A stretch of 41,875 nt of DNA from Gnetum montanum. Its lineage: Eukaryota; Streptophyta; Gnetopsida; Gnetales; Gnetaceae. The stretch covers positions 1,335,803 through 1,377,677 of the forward strand of contig MNCI01029688.1 in NCBI GenBank assembly GCA_015680685.1, written 5' to 3'. The notes under the pieces are model-generated. The model worked only from the letters and a program-made list of their open reading frames with translations. It had not been told where the DNA came from and searched no databases. This document shows, one piece after another, positions 18,362-30,959 of the stretch. Both the position numbers and the translations under genes were made by a program. Position 1 is the stretch's first letter. Each line of letters starts with the position of its first letter.

Positions 18362-18900
18362 TTAATCATGCCAACCTATTCCATGAAATGGCCAAAATGT
18401 GCCAACAGTAAGGTAGTTTGCCATATCAACAAACCAAGGATCTTTCTTTATAGAAAAGAGTTGTTCATATGGGAATTCATCATTAAATAGTCCTTTTGTT
18501 CTATTTTCATCCCTTGTTTCCAATTTTGAAAGGTTCTCTATCACAACATTTTCTCTACTCCTTTTATCTAAAATGTTATGATCAAATTCTTAGTGTAATA
18601 GGCACCATCTTATTATCCTATCATTTTCTATTTTTTTAGTAACTAAAAATTTAATGGCTGAATGATCATTGTAAACTCTTGTTTTATATCCTATTAGGTA
18701 ACATCTAAATTTATCCAAATCATACCCAATGGTCAAGATTTTTTTTCCCATAGTTTTATAATTTGATTTGGCTTGATCTAGACTTTTAGAGACATAATAA
18801 ATGACCTATGGTTTATTATCTATTTATTGCCCCAAGATTGCTCCTACCATAGTAACTATCATAGCACATAAAATCAAATGAAAAATTCCAATTATGTGCA
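18362..18900 (-). pseudogene. pol: Element C RNase H and post-RNase H linker
   Basis: On the minus strand the end of the segment reads NDEFPYEQLFSIKKDPWFVD then MANYL, the FPDEQL....PWyADivNYL linker between RNase H and integrase in Athila-type elements. Upstream RNase H pieces are visible but broken by many stops. The sequence ends here. Confidence 0.7.
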
Positions 18901-19960
18901 TCAAGTATAGGGATAGTAGTTACTATTTCCTTTACTTTTGATAATGTTAGTTGACAATCATTCATCCATGTAAAAGGAACATCATTTTATAGGAGCATGT
19001 AAAGTGGCTTGGCTATTTTTGAAAATTTTTTAATAAATCACTTGTAATATCCAACATGTCCTAGAAATAATTGAAGAGTCTTTAGGTTAATTGGAGTAGG
19101 GAGTGTACATATTACTTTTTTTTCTTCATTCATTCTTATCCCATCTTTAGAAATGTCATACCCTAATACTATAGCACTTGTAACCATTAGGTGACTCTTT
19201 TCCCAACTTAATTTTGAATTTTTATCTATACATCTATCTAAAACACATCCTAATTGTTATAATTTTTGTTCATAAGTATCCATGTAGATCAAAAAATCAT
19301 CCACAAATACTTCTACATAGTCTTCTAACATATCCAAGAATACTAATATCATGGCCCTTTAGAAGGTAGTAGGTACATTACAAAGGCTAAATGACATCCT
19401 TTGTTAAGGAAACATTTCATATGGACATATAAAAGATGTTTTATATTGATTCTCAAGTACAATGGCTACTTGATTGTAACCACTATATCCATCCAAAAAG
19501 AAATAGTTCTCATGTCCTAATTTTTTCAAAATTTAATATATGTGGGGTAAGGAAAGATAATCTTTCTTGTGTTTTGATTAAGCTTCCTATAGTTCACACA
19601 AACTCATCATTTTCCACCATTTTTAGGAACTACAATGATAAATCTTACCCATTCACTATGGGCTATTGGATAAATAATCCCTTTGTTTCAAAGCTTTGAA
19701 ATTTCATCTTTAACAATTTGTTTTAAGGCTAGATTAATTCTTCTAGGGGGAATTCTTACTAGTTTTACATTATCTTCTAAATAGATGTGATGTTGGCATA
19801 TGTTTGGTGATATTCCTTGTTCATGAAAATGCCTTAGTCTTTCTATGTAAAAATTCTACTAATTTTTCTTCTTGCTCATAAAAAGTTGGGACTTTATTAT
19901 TAAAGGTTTATTGTGATCAAGGAAAATGTACTTTAGAGTACTAGGTAGTTTTGTATGATC
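18901..19960 (-). pseudogene. pol: Element C reverse transcriptase
   Basis: Minus-strand fragments include VVPKNGGK near 19,640-19,600 and YVEVFVDDFLIYM with the FVDD catalytic motif at 19,307-19,296. The intervening RT blocks are visible in different frames. It is inactive through stops and indels. It aligns with the RT of element D at 31.1-31.6 kb. Confidence 0.75.
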
Positions 19961-20238
19961 CAAACTATCATTATTTTTAGTTGAAAAATTATTTCTCAAA
20001 TATTTTCTAATTTCAAATTCAAAATGTGATCAAGAAGGTCTTATTGTTCTTTTGTAGAAGGGTCTAAAGGTCCTTCCTCAAATTTATTTAATACTAATGT
20101 TTCCCTATCTTGTGCCATTGATAATGAGGGTATTGTGTAGAGCATTCTTGCTTTCTTTATATCTTGGTTCAATCAATCCTCTTTTTCTCTATCATATATA
20201 TTAAGCATAAAATTAATATTGGAAAAAGATAATTGAAG

Positions 20239-20517
20239 TTATCCTAATCTGTAATTAATTACTACATTAATTGTTGCTAACCATGGTCTACCTAGCATGA
20301 TGGGAAAACAATCTAGATCTTTCACTTCTAACACTACAAAGTTAACTAGGTATTTTCCTTTTCTAACCTCCATAATTAAATATTCTAAAACTCCTATAGG
20401 TTTTACATTAGAACCATTAGCTAAAGATATTTTCATATTTACCTTCCTTATAACCTCAAAATCTAGTAACGTAGTCATTTCAAGTGGCATAATGTTGGTG
20501 CTAGCTCCTAGATCCAA
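20239..20517 (-). pseudogene. pro: Element C aspartic protease
   Basis: An open 92-codon frame: DLGASTNIMPLEMT (DLGA active-site loop), IGVLEYLIMEVRKGKYLVNF, LEVKDLDCFPIMLGRPWLA. This is the Athila-type retropepsin. It is nearly collinear with the protease of element D at 30,168-30,559. Confidence 0.85.
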
Positions 20518-20639
20518 TAGGGCATTCTCAATATTTGATCCATTTATCTTAATTGGAATTATGGGTGTTCTTGGCTCTTGGTATTTTGGAACTTCATGGC
20601 TTCTTATTAGTTGAAAAAAGTTTCAACCAAGTAGACTTT

Positions 20640-22230
20640 CCTAGGAATATTTTCTTTTCTTTTCCTTGTGCATAATTCCCTTAAGTATTTAGCATAGAGA
20701 GGTGTATATTTTACATCTTGTTTTACAGGAATATGCACATATAACTCATTAAATATCTTACTATGATCTCCTAATGAATCTATTATCCACTAGCCATATT
20801 TTGATGTTACATTCAATATGTTTTCACCACATGCAAAGTCAATATTTTGCCTATAGTATGGTAATATACCTTCTACAAAGATTTACGTAAGCTGAAGTGT
20901 TGGAAATCCATGGTTGGAATTTTTTTAATCACAACCCCTTAAATGTATCAAAAGTACTCTCATAATCCTCATCTTCTTGTTGCATAAAATTCAATAGTTT
21001 CTTCCTTAATGTGTATGAAATATCATTAGAAAGAAACATTTTGAGAAAGATAGCCTTGAATTTGTCCCATGAACTAATTTGTGACGTAAGGGTTTTAAAA
21101 ATCAGCTTTATCCTTCAAGGTTGATTTGAAGGCAATCATCTTAGTTCTATCTCTACTTTGAGGTGCCAACATTGCTAGTGTGGTTTCAAATTTCCTATGT
21201 AAGTGAGTATATCTTCATCATTTGTTTCCCTAAAAATATGTAATAAGTGAATGTTTTGGATCTCCATGTCTCTACCTTGGGAAGAAACTAATAGTCCTTG
21301 AGGTATCATTGAGGTTTGTTGATTTAATAAATCTCAAAGAGTTTTTCCTTGGTAGGCTTGTCCAAATAGAATATTAGAACCTATACTACCAAAGGAAAAA
21401 TAAATTAAGCCAAAATAAAGTGGAGGAGGTATATGGTGCGAAGGAGATCCAATTATAAAAGTAGTAGTTACTGTTGGAGTTACAATTGGACTTTAGTGTG
21501 AAAAAATAACTATTTATGTAATTGGAATTTGCAAATTTAATGTATTCATGAGTTGAGTAGTTCCTCCCATTGTGGTTAGAGTACTTAACACTTGGCTAAA
21601 ACTTAGATTTTAAGAATCTACCACCATAGTTGAACTCATAGTTTGCATTGAAATAGTTGAAATATCAAAAAGAGGGTTAAAATATGTAGAAATTTTAGAT
21701 TCTATCCTTTCCTTTTCTTGAACAATTTTTGTTGAATCTCTCTTTTTGTTATGTTGTTTCTCCTTAAAAGAGAAAGATGGGATAGGATTTGGCTATCTTT
21801 GTTCCTCTTAATCTTGTTTCAAATTACTTTGAGTATGTTTATAAAGACTAATGGTAATTCTAGGAAGCTAAAGTCATGTTGGATTTTTAGGTTTCTTTGT
21901 TGGTTTCATTTAATAGTTACATTTCTATTTAGCACATTCATGGACAACCCATCCTAAGTCTTTAAAAACTAATTTAATTACCATTGAAATTACTACCTTA
22001 ACTGAAAATTTTGTAACAGTTTCTTCAATTTGGAGGATGAAAGGGGTTGTTTCTTGGGATTGTACTTTTTCCTTATTTTTAAATTTTTTAATACAAGAAA
22101 AAAAATTAAAAGTAATCATTTTTAAAACTACTTAACAAAATAAAAATAATGTGTACCTTTTTAGAAGTTCTAAATCTATAAAATAAATCTAAAACTATAT
22201 GAAACCCTTAATGATGATTAGCTCTACTAG
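20640..22230 (-). pseudogene. gag: Element C gag remains
   Basis: By position (between primer site and protease) and by similarity to element D's gag region (28.0-30.1 kb) this is gag. It is so decayed that only short matches can be read, for example the region around 21,000-21,250. No frame of useful length remains. Confidence 0.5.
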
Positions 22231-22232
22231 CC

Positions 22233-22250
22233 TCCGCAACAATGACACCA
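22233..22250 (-). other. Element C primer binding site (tRNA-Asp type)
   Basis: Minus strand TGGTGTCATTGTTGCGGA, three bases inside the LTR end. Compared with the plant tRNA-Asp complement (TGGCGCCGTTGCCGGGGA) it differs at a few positions, mostly C-to-T or G-to-A. Confidence 0.65.
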
Positions 22251-22253
22251 AAT

Positions 22254-22770
22254 TAATGAGCCAACTAATGCTTGATGCAAAGTTACCTTCATTATTATAT
22301 ACATTGTAGAGATGTCACCTTGTTAGTGACTAACTCATGAGTCATATTTGTGGAGGAGCAGTCCAAAGTTAAAACAATCATCAAGATAATAAATAATTAC
22401 ATATGAATTCAACAGAAACTCCACACATATGACTATCACTCATAAGTAAAATCAAAGTCCTCACCCTAGCTTTTAATATTAAGTTCAAAGGGAAAAAAAT
22501 GATTAAACCAAATTGAAAATATATAAAATTATTATAAATATGAAAAGATGACAAAGGAGATATCACCTAAGATGTATCCTTACTCTACTATTCTCATAAT
22601 GCATCCACTTCATAGACCAAATAACATCAAATGATTGCTGGTTGCCATACAGTACCAATAATCTTCCTTAATACTTTCAATACAATAGTTAAAAGAGGGA
22701 GTCAATTTGGTGTGGGTTTCTCTTACATTTGAAAAAAAACCATGATTCCTCTAATTTTTCTATTTATACT
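22254..22770 (-). repeat. Element C 5' LTR (3' portion recognisable)
   Basis: The LTR end reads GGCTCATTA on the minus strand (element D has CTCATCA). For at least 500 bp the sequence follows the inverted element D LTR, including TGACT..CTCATGAGTCATAT, CATCAAGA and CATAAGTAAAATCAA blocks. The outer half beyond about 22,770 cannot be followed. Confidence 0.65.
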
Positions 22771-23100
22771 AAAGGATACTTAAATAAATTTAGAAAAATA
22801 ATTATTTAGATAATTGATTTGCATCAGAGAATTTAATTTCAATCAGTTGTAGTGTTATCAAACTATATCATAGTCTTGGTTCACTTTGATACTCAAATTA
22901 GATCACCAAAATGATTCATATTGATATATCCATTCCTTCCTAAAGTACTTTCTCTTAAAATTCAATGTTATTGATCCATGTCACCACCACTACAAAGATG
23001 AATATATTCTGGGTCAATCCTCCTATGACCTGTGACACATAGAACTTAATAAAGTAATTAGCACTTATCAATAGGTATTGATATAATCAATGATCTTTTA
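22771..23100. other. Unassigned AT-rich sequence
   Basis: No gene or clear repeat is visible. It may be the eroded outer half of the element C LTR or the 5' part of the neighbouring gag-bearing element. Confidence 0.2.
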
Positions 23101-24060
23101 TAAAATAAAGCAATAAGAAATAAAAAGTAGATCACAATGAGTTAAAAACTAAAGCAATCGGGGGTCCAACAAAGCCCATAAGATATAATTGCTAACTGAA
23201 TAAGTGGAAAAAGAAGAAGGAGAACTATGTAAAATGGAGAGTGTAGAAGAATATAATTGGAATCCAACTCTTCATAAAAAACAAGTTCATAATTATGAGT
23301 AGGAAAGAGAGATAGCTCTTGATGAGTTGATTTCACATAAAACATTGACAATAAAAAAGTCTATCATTGAGATTGGAGCAAGGGTAGATTAGATGTGGGA
23401 GTTGATGAATGAAAAATTTACAACCAACTTGAAAATCATAGAGGAGAAGGTAAAAAAAATAGGACCAAGTGGTTAAAACAAGAAGAGAAAAAAGAGCAAG
23501 AAAATAGGTAACAACACTTATCAATAAAAGGAAAAATAGCTATAATAGAGAGGTTGTTGACTCATATATAGAGGAGAAGGATGAATGTAACATATGTTAA
23601 TATGAACATACAAAAGGCTATTTCCTAGATATGTTACAAGGCTTTTGCTTTGAATTCCAAGTTGATAGAAAAGTAAAAGCCTAGGAGATTTTCATACCGA
23701 CAAGATAATTATAGATAATCCTATAATCAATGGTACCATCCTATTGGGACTTCTTATCAAACTCAAGGCTACTATTAACTATAGTAGCAAAACCCACAAT
23801 CATGGGGGATGCCATCAATAAACTAGTAATACCTCTATTACCAATTAGATCATTATGGATATTATGTTTCATAAATGAATTCTCCTAAATGCATTACTAT
23901 GACTCTCTTGAATATTAGCAACCCACAACATCTCCTCTGGTTTCACCATCCCATTTCTTTCAACATCCATCATATCCTGCATATTCTCATACTCCCCTCC
24001 AACATATGTTAACATCAATAATGTAGGAGCAATTGGCACAAAAACCTCAAAAAAAGAATC
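23100..24060 (+). pseudogene. gag: Decayed gag of an element E-like retrotransposon
   Basis: Segments match the gag C-terminal half of element E in order: GCAAGGGTAGATTAGATGTG at 23,376 (E: near 39,704), a Lys-rich stretch, TGTAACATATGTTAATATGA at 23,587 (E: zinc knuckle CEICQYDHPKG, 39,892) and CAATCATGGGGGATGCCATC at 23,799 (E: 40,120). It is on the + strand, opposite to element C. Stops are frequent. It is clearly older than element E. Confidence 0.65.
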
Positions 24061-26566
24061 CCACTTGCACCATGAACATACAAGTAAATGATAATGTTAG
24101 TAGATCTAAGCATAAGTCTTGGAAATGCCCTTTCTTCAAGATAGTTCCCACATAGGTGAATAAAATAAGTAGAGCTACTAGCTCATCAAGACTACCACCA
24201 GGCCATTCTAGTGCAATATCCTTTTTCATAAAAATAATGTCTTCTTATCCCTGCAAAATTCAATAGCCATTATCACTTCAACATAAAACATAAAAGATGA
24301 ACCAATCACTATGGAAAAACAGAAGGTTCCATGCATTACTAATAATGATAAAGGGTGCAATTTTGGAACCAAAAGTTTAAAGTATTAGAATGATCTCTAT
24401 ACAAACTCACAAAAAAACTTGATGAGTAAGTGTGTATGTGAAACCCAGTCTACATAATACTTGTGGATTGAGAACTTAGAAGGAGGTTTGAATACGTTCC
24501 TCAATAAAAATTTCACTAGCCATAAGAACACACCAAATTTTACATGCTTCCCTAACTTGGATATGTCCATAATCAATGGGTAGAAACTATGCATAATTAC
24601 AAACTTTGTTTCTTCTAAACAATGTGTTTTGAAGGGCATGACACCATGTACAAGCTCTAAGTTGTACTTTGAAGTGTTTCATTACTACAAAACCACTTAA
24701 CACTACAAGGTTTCAATAAGGTGATAATGTGATTTCAAGGGCCCTACAACCTTTACAAAATTAAGTGCTAATCCAAAGTGTTTTAACATCACAAAACTGC
24801 TGAATCTTGTAGGATCTTAACAAGCTGAATACAGATGCCTTCTCACAAGAAGCACATTAATTCTAAAGGGCTATAAGAAATAAAGAAAGGAACAAGGAAA
24901 GAATATAAATAAATTTATAGATCCTTACACTTGAAGCTTAGTACAAATTACAATCAAGCAAATGATGTTACAATGAGGAGCAAGAATAGAGTTACTTCAA
25001 ATAGATAATGATAGATTTTTTTATGAATAGTACTTGCATAATTTCCAAGAATTTGACATCATCCTATAGCCTCAAAGTTTCCAAAAACTCCTCAAAGTTT
25101 TTGTAATGGCTACCAAATGACTAGTGTAGACATCTACTTCAAAGTTGGTATGCCTAACTAAGATTGGCCTTAATTCAAGAGAGACTTCTATTTGGCAGGT
25201 GGGATGTCTATAGTGGAATGTCTATAGTGAGACGTCTAATGTTAGAGATAGATGTCTTCTATTTTTTCAAGAAATCACCTCAACTTTTTGACTTTCAATT
25301 CTAAGGCTTTCTCTTGTTAAATTATCTTCTTGAAAATCCTTCGAGCATCTTAATTTGACTTGTAGACTTCACTTTTACCAATGATCTCATCTCTCCCATG
25401 TAGTCTTCATTTTGACATCCTGATATAGATCTCATTTTCTTGAGTTCTCAAATCTCTTCATGGAGTTCCTATTCATATCCTACAAAATCATTATCCACTA
25501 CAAACATTGTACATTCTCCATTTTTCTTAAGGTTTCAACATACCAAAAGGTCAATAATCTATGTCTTTTTGCTGATGTCCAAAACATAAGAAATGGGTCA
25601 GTATATTTCCAAAATTTTATTGAACTAAAGATGATGAGAGATGAAAAACTATGCAAAAATGCATCCTTGATATAGCACAAAATTCATTAATCATAAAGAG
25701 ACATTTGTAAATTTTGAATAAGGGTATTTATGATCAAGGAATAAGCAATGAATATTGGATATCTTGTCTCTATACTAGAAAGATAGACATTAATGTGGCC
25801 ATAAGGTCAAAATTATTTAAATATATCTATAAGGTCAACATTATTGTTCAATACCCATGTTGTACATGATACATAGATTACAATCACATTAGAAATCACG
25901 ACATTATATCAAGTCATCATATTATATCACAATCACATGAAGTCACCACATTATATCACAATCACATCAAGGAGACATAAAATTCTTTCCCTTTTAGGAC
26001 ATCATCAAAAGTGATTTGGACCTTAAAATAAGATAGATTAAAAGATTTTTAAGGATAACATCAAGATATATTATATAGTCTTCATATAAGTAAAATCTCA
26101 TAGATATAGTTTTCATCTCATTTTCATATTTAGATAATGAACATAGTAAATTCATGTGAAGAAAAATAGAACATACACACCCAACTTTTAAGAAATAGAT
26201 TAATTTCCAAAACTAAATCAAGATAAAAAATAAGATGATTTCTAATTAAGATATTCATATTGACCAAATATATCTTAAGGAAGCTTAAAATATCTTATTA
26301 ATTCATTTTCAAAATTCCCTTAAGATGTCTTGTTAGAGAATAAAAATGTAAGTACTTCTTCTTACTCTAGTAGGCTTGAGATCTCCTAGGTAAGAACTGT
26401 TCAGCTCATATCAACAACAAGGAACTTAAGTACTCATAATACTATATTCTCAATATATAAATGATGCAGAACTAGCATAAATATATATTCAAATGAATTA
26501 AAAATAACTTTCTCTTTTACATTTAAGTTTATACTAGATGAATATACCTTTTGTTTTCTACATAAG
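24061..26566. other. Unassigned, AT-rich, probably internal to the old element
   Basis: No recognisable protein on either strand. Minus-strand frames at 24,047-24,229 and 24,397-24,639 resemble nothing I know. A short direct repeat (ATTATATCACAATCACAT) occurs around 25,918-25,970. Lying between an element E-like gag and an LTR start of the same family, it may be the interior of a non-autonomous element. Confidence 0.3.
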
Positions 26567-26722
26567 TGATGAATCATTAGTTGGCAACATTAATGGGTAT
26601 ATGTCAACACATCACCATTGATGCATCCTTGTTAATGCATGCATTGATCCATTGACATAGATGCATCAATGCAGCATCTATTTTTTCCACCATGTATTTG
26701 GCACCTTTTGAGGATTTTGTAG
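26567..26722 (+). repeat. Old element E-family LTR, 5' part
   Basis: It begins TGATGAATCATT, like the element E LTR start TGATGAGTCATG, and has spaced GATGCATC/AATGCATG boxes where E has GATATCG boxes. It is cut by element D, with CTAGA duplicated; the remainder resumes at 36,603. Confidence 0.5.
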
Positions 26723-26727
26723 CTAGA
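26723..26727 (+). repeat. Target site duplication of element D, left copy (CTAGA)
   Basis: CTAGA stands directly before TGTTAAACC and is repeated directly after the other LTR end at 36,598-36,602. Confidence 0.85.
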
Positions 26728-27894
26728 TGTTAAACCCCAAAATTGATAGCTTTTAAATCTTAATTGTATATTGTTAATTATTTAATTAATGTTTATTTTA
26801 TTTATTTTATTATATTGTAGTTTATTATATTTTATTTTATTATAGTGATGAGTATTAGTTTATTATTATTAGATTATTATTAGTTTATTAGTTTTTATGT
26901 ACTAAAGACTCGAACTAGAGGCATAGGTTTTGTTGCTGGGTAGCAATGTGATGGTAGTTGAAGAATCCAATTCCTTGATCTATACTAGTGTTATGTTTTC
27001 TGGTTTCTAGTTTTATTTTTGTAGTAGTAACAAGAATGCACATTGAGGATTTATGGTAGTAATGGAGCTACAACTTGGATATTGGTACTACAATATGGAT
27101 GCATTGCTCTATCAAGCACCTTCTTTGACCATGCAACTGTAGTTGTTTCCTACACATTCCTATAATTGTTACCTACATGGGTGGTGGTAGTGGATGTTAT
27201 AGTGAAAGTTAACCACATGGGTGGTGGCAGTGGATGTTACAGTGAACGTTACCTATGCAGGTGATGGTGGTGGATGTTACATGTGGGTAGTAATTTCCAT
27301 GACCATTACACATAAGTGGTGGCTCCTCATGTGCTATATCAATCCTTATAAATTCCTTGGCCAAATGCAATAGAGGACAAAGAATAGAAAAATATATGAA
27401 GAAATAGAGAGATGATACTATTAAGAGAACCACACTAGATTAGAATTTCTATTTGTGCACAAAATAATTAAGTGTTCATTCTTTATGCCAATTGATAGCC
27501 AATAATATTTTAAGATTGTGAAGTTGTTGCATTGCATAGACAATAGAGTAGGGTCACAAATTAGGTGACATATCCTTTTTAATCTTCCTTATTTATCATA
27601 AATTTATTTAAATTCAATTTGGTTTAATTGATTGTATTCATCTTTGAACTTAATGTTAGAAGTTGAGATGAATATTGTTGATTTTACTTATGCATGATAA
27701 CTGTAAGTATGGTGTTCTTAATTGAATATAGATCTAATCATTGGTTTTATGTCTTGATGATATTTTGACTTTAAACTATTCCTCTACAAGATATGACTTG
27801 TAGGTCAGTCACAAATGAGCTGATAATTTCTACAATGAAAGAAATGAAGATAAAGATTAGAGGTATCTAGCATTGAATTTTTCCTAGCTCATCA
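26728..27894 (+). repeat. Element D 5' LTR
   Basis: 1167 bp, TG..CA ends. It contains a 40-bp repeat (27,168-27,285) and a possible weak TATA (TTATAAATT, 27,346-27,354). The terminus CTCATCA is followed by ATT and the primer site. Confidence 0.92.
27168..27285 (+). repeat. 40-bp tandem repeat in the element D LTR
   Basis: Nearly three copies of TTACCTACATGGGTGGTGGT plus AGTGGATGTTATAGTGAAAG. A rearranged version is present in the 3' LTR around 35,858-35,980. It sits upstream of the putative TATA, so it may be a promoter element. Confidence 0.8.
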
Positions 27895-27897
27895 ATT

Positions 27898-27915
27898 TGG
27901 CACCATTGTCGGGCA
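27898..27915 (+). other. Element D primer binding site (tRNA-Asp type)
   Basis: TGGCACCATTGTCGGGCA matches the tRNA-Asp complement at 14 of 18 positions; three of the four mismatches are G-to-A or C-to-T. Confidence 0.75.
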
Positions 27916-28456
27916 GGTTGGTAGAGTTAATCATCATTAAGAGTTCTGTATGTTTTAATTTCATTTTTTAATTTCATATTCTAGGTACATTTTATTTTAT
28001 GTTTCTTTTATTTAAGTAATTTAAGACATGGTTTCTTTTACTTATTTTTCTTGCATTAAAAAAATCCAAAAATAAGGAAAAATCCTAGGAATTAGCTCCT
28101 CTTATTTTACAACTAGCTAAAATTGTTAAAAAAGTTATAATTAAAGCCATGATGGTGGGAGTTATTAAATAAATTTGTAAATTCTTAGGAATGGTAGCCC
28201 ATTAATGTGCCAATGAAGAATGTTCTTGTTAAATGAAACCAACAAAGCAACCAAAGATACCAACACAAATTCAACCTTCTAGGAGCACTTTTAGATTTTA
28301 TAAATGTACAAAAGTCACTCAACAATAAGACCAACAGGAATCAATACAATCAAGATTTAATTTTTCTTCTCCTTTTACAACACAAAATCATAAAGAAAAA
28401 CACAACATAATTTTTCCATATATGTTAATCCTCTATTTAATATTCCAACTACAACC

Positions 28457-30000
28457 ATGAGTTTAACTATGGAGGCAAGGTCTCAAAATCTAAGTACTAT
28501 CCTAATATCAACTTATGTGACCACAATTAGAGGTATTACCCAACCAATGAGTACTTTGAATTTACAAACTCCACCACTAGTCTCTATTTCTATACCAAAT
28601 CCTATAGTAACCCGAATAGTAACCTCTACTTACACAATGGGTTCATCTTCACATCATACACCTTCTTCATTTTCCTTAAGTTTAATTCCTCTCTCCTTTG
28701 GTAGTTTGAGTTTCAATGTTTCAATTGATCAACCTTACCCAAGACAAACCCTTGGGAAGTTATTGAATCAAAGAACATCCATTATACCTCAGAGACCATT
28801 AGTTTTTCCACAAGGAAAAGATGTAGAGGTTAAAAATATTAATTTATCACCTATCTTTAAAGAAGCAAATGATGAGGATATAATTACCCGCATAAGATAA
28901 TTTGAAATAACATTAGCCATGTTAGCATCTTAGAGTGGGAAAGAACTAAGGTAATTGCCTTTAAATCAACCTTAAAGAACAAAGCTAATTTTTGGCTACA
29001 AACCCTTAGAACAAAAATTAGTTAATGTGATAAATTTAAGAATGCTTTTCTACAAAGATTTATTTCTAATGATAGGCTGTATTTATTAAGGAAGAAATTA
29101 ATGAGTTTTATGCAACATAAGGAGGAAGACTATGAGAGTACTTTTGATAGATTTAAAGGATTATGGTTAAGAAATCCAAACCATGGATTCCCAGCCCATC
29201 AATTAATTCAAATCTTTGTATAAGGCTTATTACCTTATTATAGGAAAAATGTTGACTCTGCATGTGGAGGAAATATTTTAAATGTGACCCTAGATGATGG
29301 TTGTAGAACCATAGATTCATTAGTATATCAAAGTAAACGTTGGCCAAAACCCAATATTATGCAATGCATGACTCAACAAATAAAGAGTTAAATAAAAAAG
29401 TGGATGAGTTGACATAATTAATTAAAAAAATCATGGAATTGAAAGAGAAATGTGCAACATTTGTGGTAGTCCCCAACATGACCAAACAACCTACCCAACC
29501 TTGTTCTATTATTAAGAGGAAATGCAAGAGTTAGTAAAGGCTTTTCAATAATTTAAGAGCCAACCAACAATGAACTTTCCTCAATTACCATTTTATAAAA
29601 AAAAATATCCTTAGCAATATTCTCAAAATAACTTTAGGTCATTTAAGAATCTAACTAGTGAACACTTGGATAAACTCACCTAAAGCCTTACTTCCTTCAT
29701 AGAAGAAAGTAGACAATTCATGTGTGAAATTAGAAGGAGGTTTCAGGACTTAACAAAAAATGAATTATCATCCCAATCTGAACCAAGTCCTACATTTAAA
29801 GAAAGGGTAAAGAGAAATTACACTCCATCACTATAAGGAGTGGATAAATAGTTGAACCTAAACCCTAAAAGAAGTTGATATTTCAATAGGTAGTGATACA
29901 AGAAGAAATTTATCCACAAATAGTAAATGAGGAAGATCAACAAGCTAGAGAAAAAGAATAACCATTACTCTCTTAGGAACCAATTTTACCTCTTCCTAAA
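28457..30000 (+). pseudogene. gag: Element D gag
   Basis: An open frame 28,457-28,900 gives a Ser/Thr/Pro-rich N-part. At about 29,090-29,350 the capsid-like part is legible across frames: EDYESTFDRFKGLWLRNPNH, GFPAHQLIQI, LLPYYRKNVDSACGG, LDDGCRTIDSLVYQSKRWPK. This is the Athila gag order (NxxxQxxRIDEF-like region, then the small-gag signature). Many stops follow. It lacks a legible zinc knuckle. Confidence 0.75.
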
Positions 30001-30167
30001 TGATTACAAGAGGATTTTACAACTAAAGCCCATCTTGAAAAATATTTAGTGAATTGTATTTGTATATCCCTTTAGAAAAAGTAGTAAAAGACACACCTTT
30101 TTATGCAAAATACTTAAGGAAATTATACACTAGGAGAAGAAAGGAAAAAATTCCTAAATAGGTTTAT

Positions 30168-30559
30168 TTGGTTGATAATATTTCTCAACTTATACAAAAT
30201 CATGAGATTCCAAAATACCAAGATCCTAGAGTCCCTACCATCCCAATCAAAATAAATGTCCAAGTAATTAAAAATGCCCTATTGGATTTAGGAGCCAACA
30301 TTATATCATGTCTCTTGAAATGGCTAGGTCACTTGATATATAACGTATCAAAGGAGTAAACATGATAATATCATTGGGTAATGGTTCAAATGAAAAACCC
30401 ATAGGAATAGTAGAGGACGTGATAGTTGAGATAGAAAAAGAAAAATATCCAATTGACTTTGTTATTTTGGAAGTAAAAGATCTTGATTGTTTTCCTATTA
30501 TGTTAGGTAGACCTTGGTTACCAATAGCTAATGTGGTAATTAATTCTAGATCTAGATAA
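30168..30559 (+). pseudogene. pro: Element D aspartic protease
   Basis: NALLDLGANI holds the DLGA active-site loop. After a frameshift near 30,350 the frame continues ISLGNGSNEKPIGIVEDVIV and LEVKDLDCFPIMLGRPWL. It is of the same type as the protease of element C. Confidence 0.85.
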
Positions 30560-30959
30560 GTTCAACTTTCCTTTGCCAATCTTACTTTTACACTAAATAT
30601 ATATGATAAGGTAAAAGAAGATTGTTTAAATGTAGACTTGAAGGAAGCAAGAATTCTCTACACTTTACCCACTTTAGTAATGACACAAGATAGGGAAACC
30701 TTAGTGTGGAATAATTTTGAGGAATAACCTTTAGATTCATTAACTAAAGAAAAATAAGATATCCTTGACCAGATTTTGGATTTGGGTTAGGAATAGTGGA
30801 AAAATACTTCAACAAATAAATAAAGATTCCTTGGATCTTAGAGAACTACATAGTACACTTAAGTATGTTTTTCTAGATCATAATAAATCATTAATAATAA
30901 ATTCTCAACTTACTAATGAGCAAGAAAGAAAATTATAAGTTCTATGTAGAAAATCTAAG

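Larger units (their letters stand above)
18362..22770 (-). mobile_element. Element C: truncated Athila-like Ty3/gypsy element, minus strand
   Basis: Reading right to left: LTR end (22,254), primer site (22,250-22,233), gag remains, protease, RT and RNase H up to the spacer before integrase. At 18,362 it stops abruptly against the GH1 remnant, so integrase and the 3' LTR are missing. It is a close relative of element D in LTR, protease and RT. Stops and frameshifts are dense. GC and CpG are low throughout. Confidence 0.8.

Noticed and set aside
24047-24639. Two minus-strand frames as possible genes
   Set aside because: They are short, with no recognisable domain, and lie opposite a plus-strand gag remnant. 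Composition explains them.
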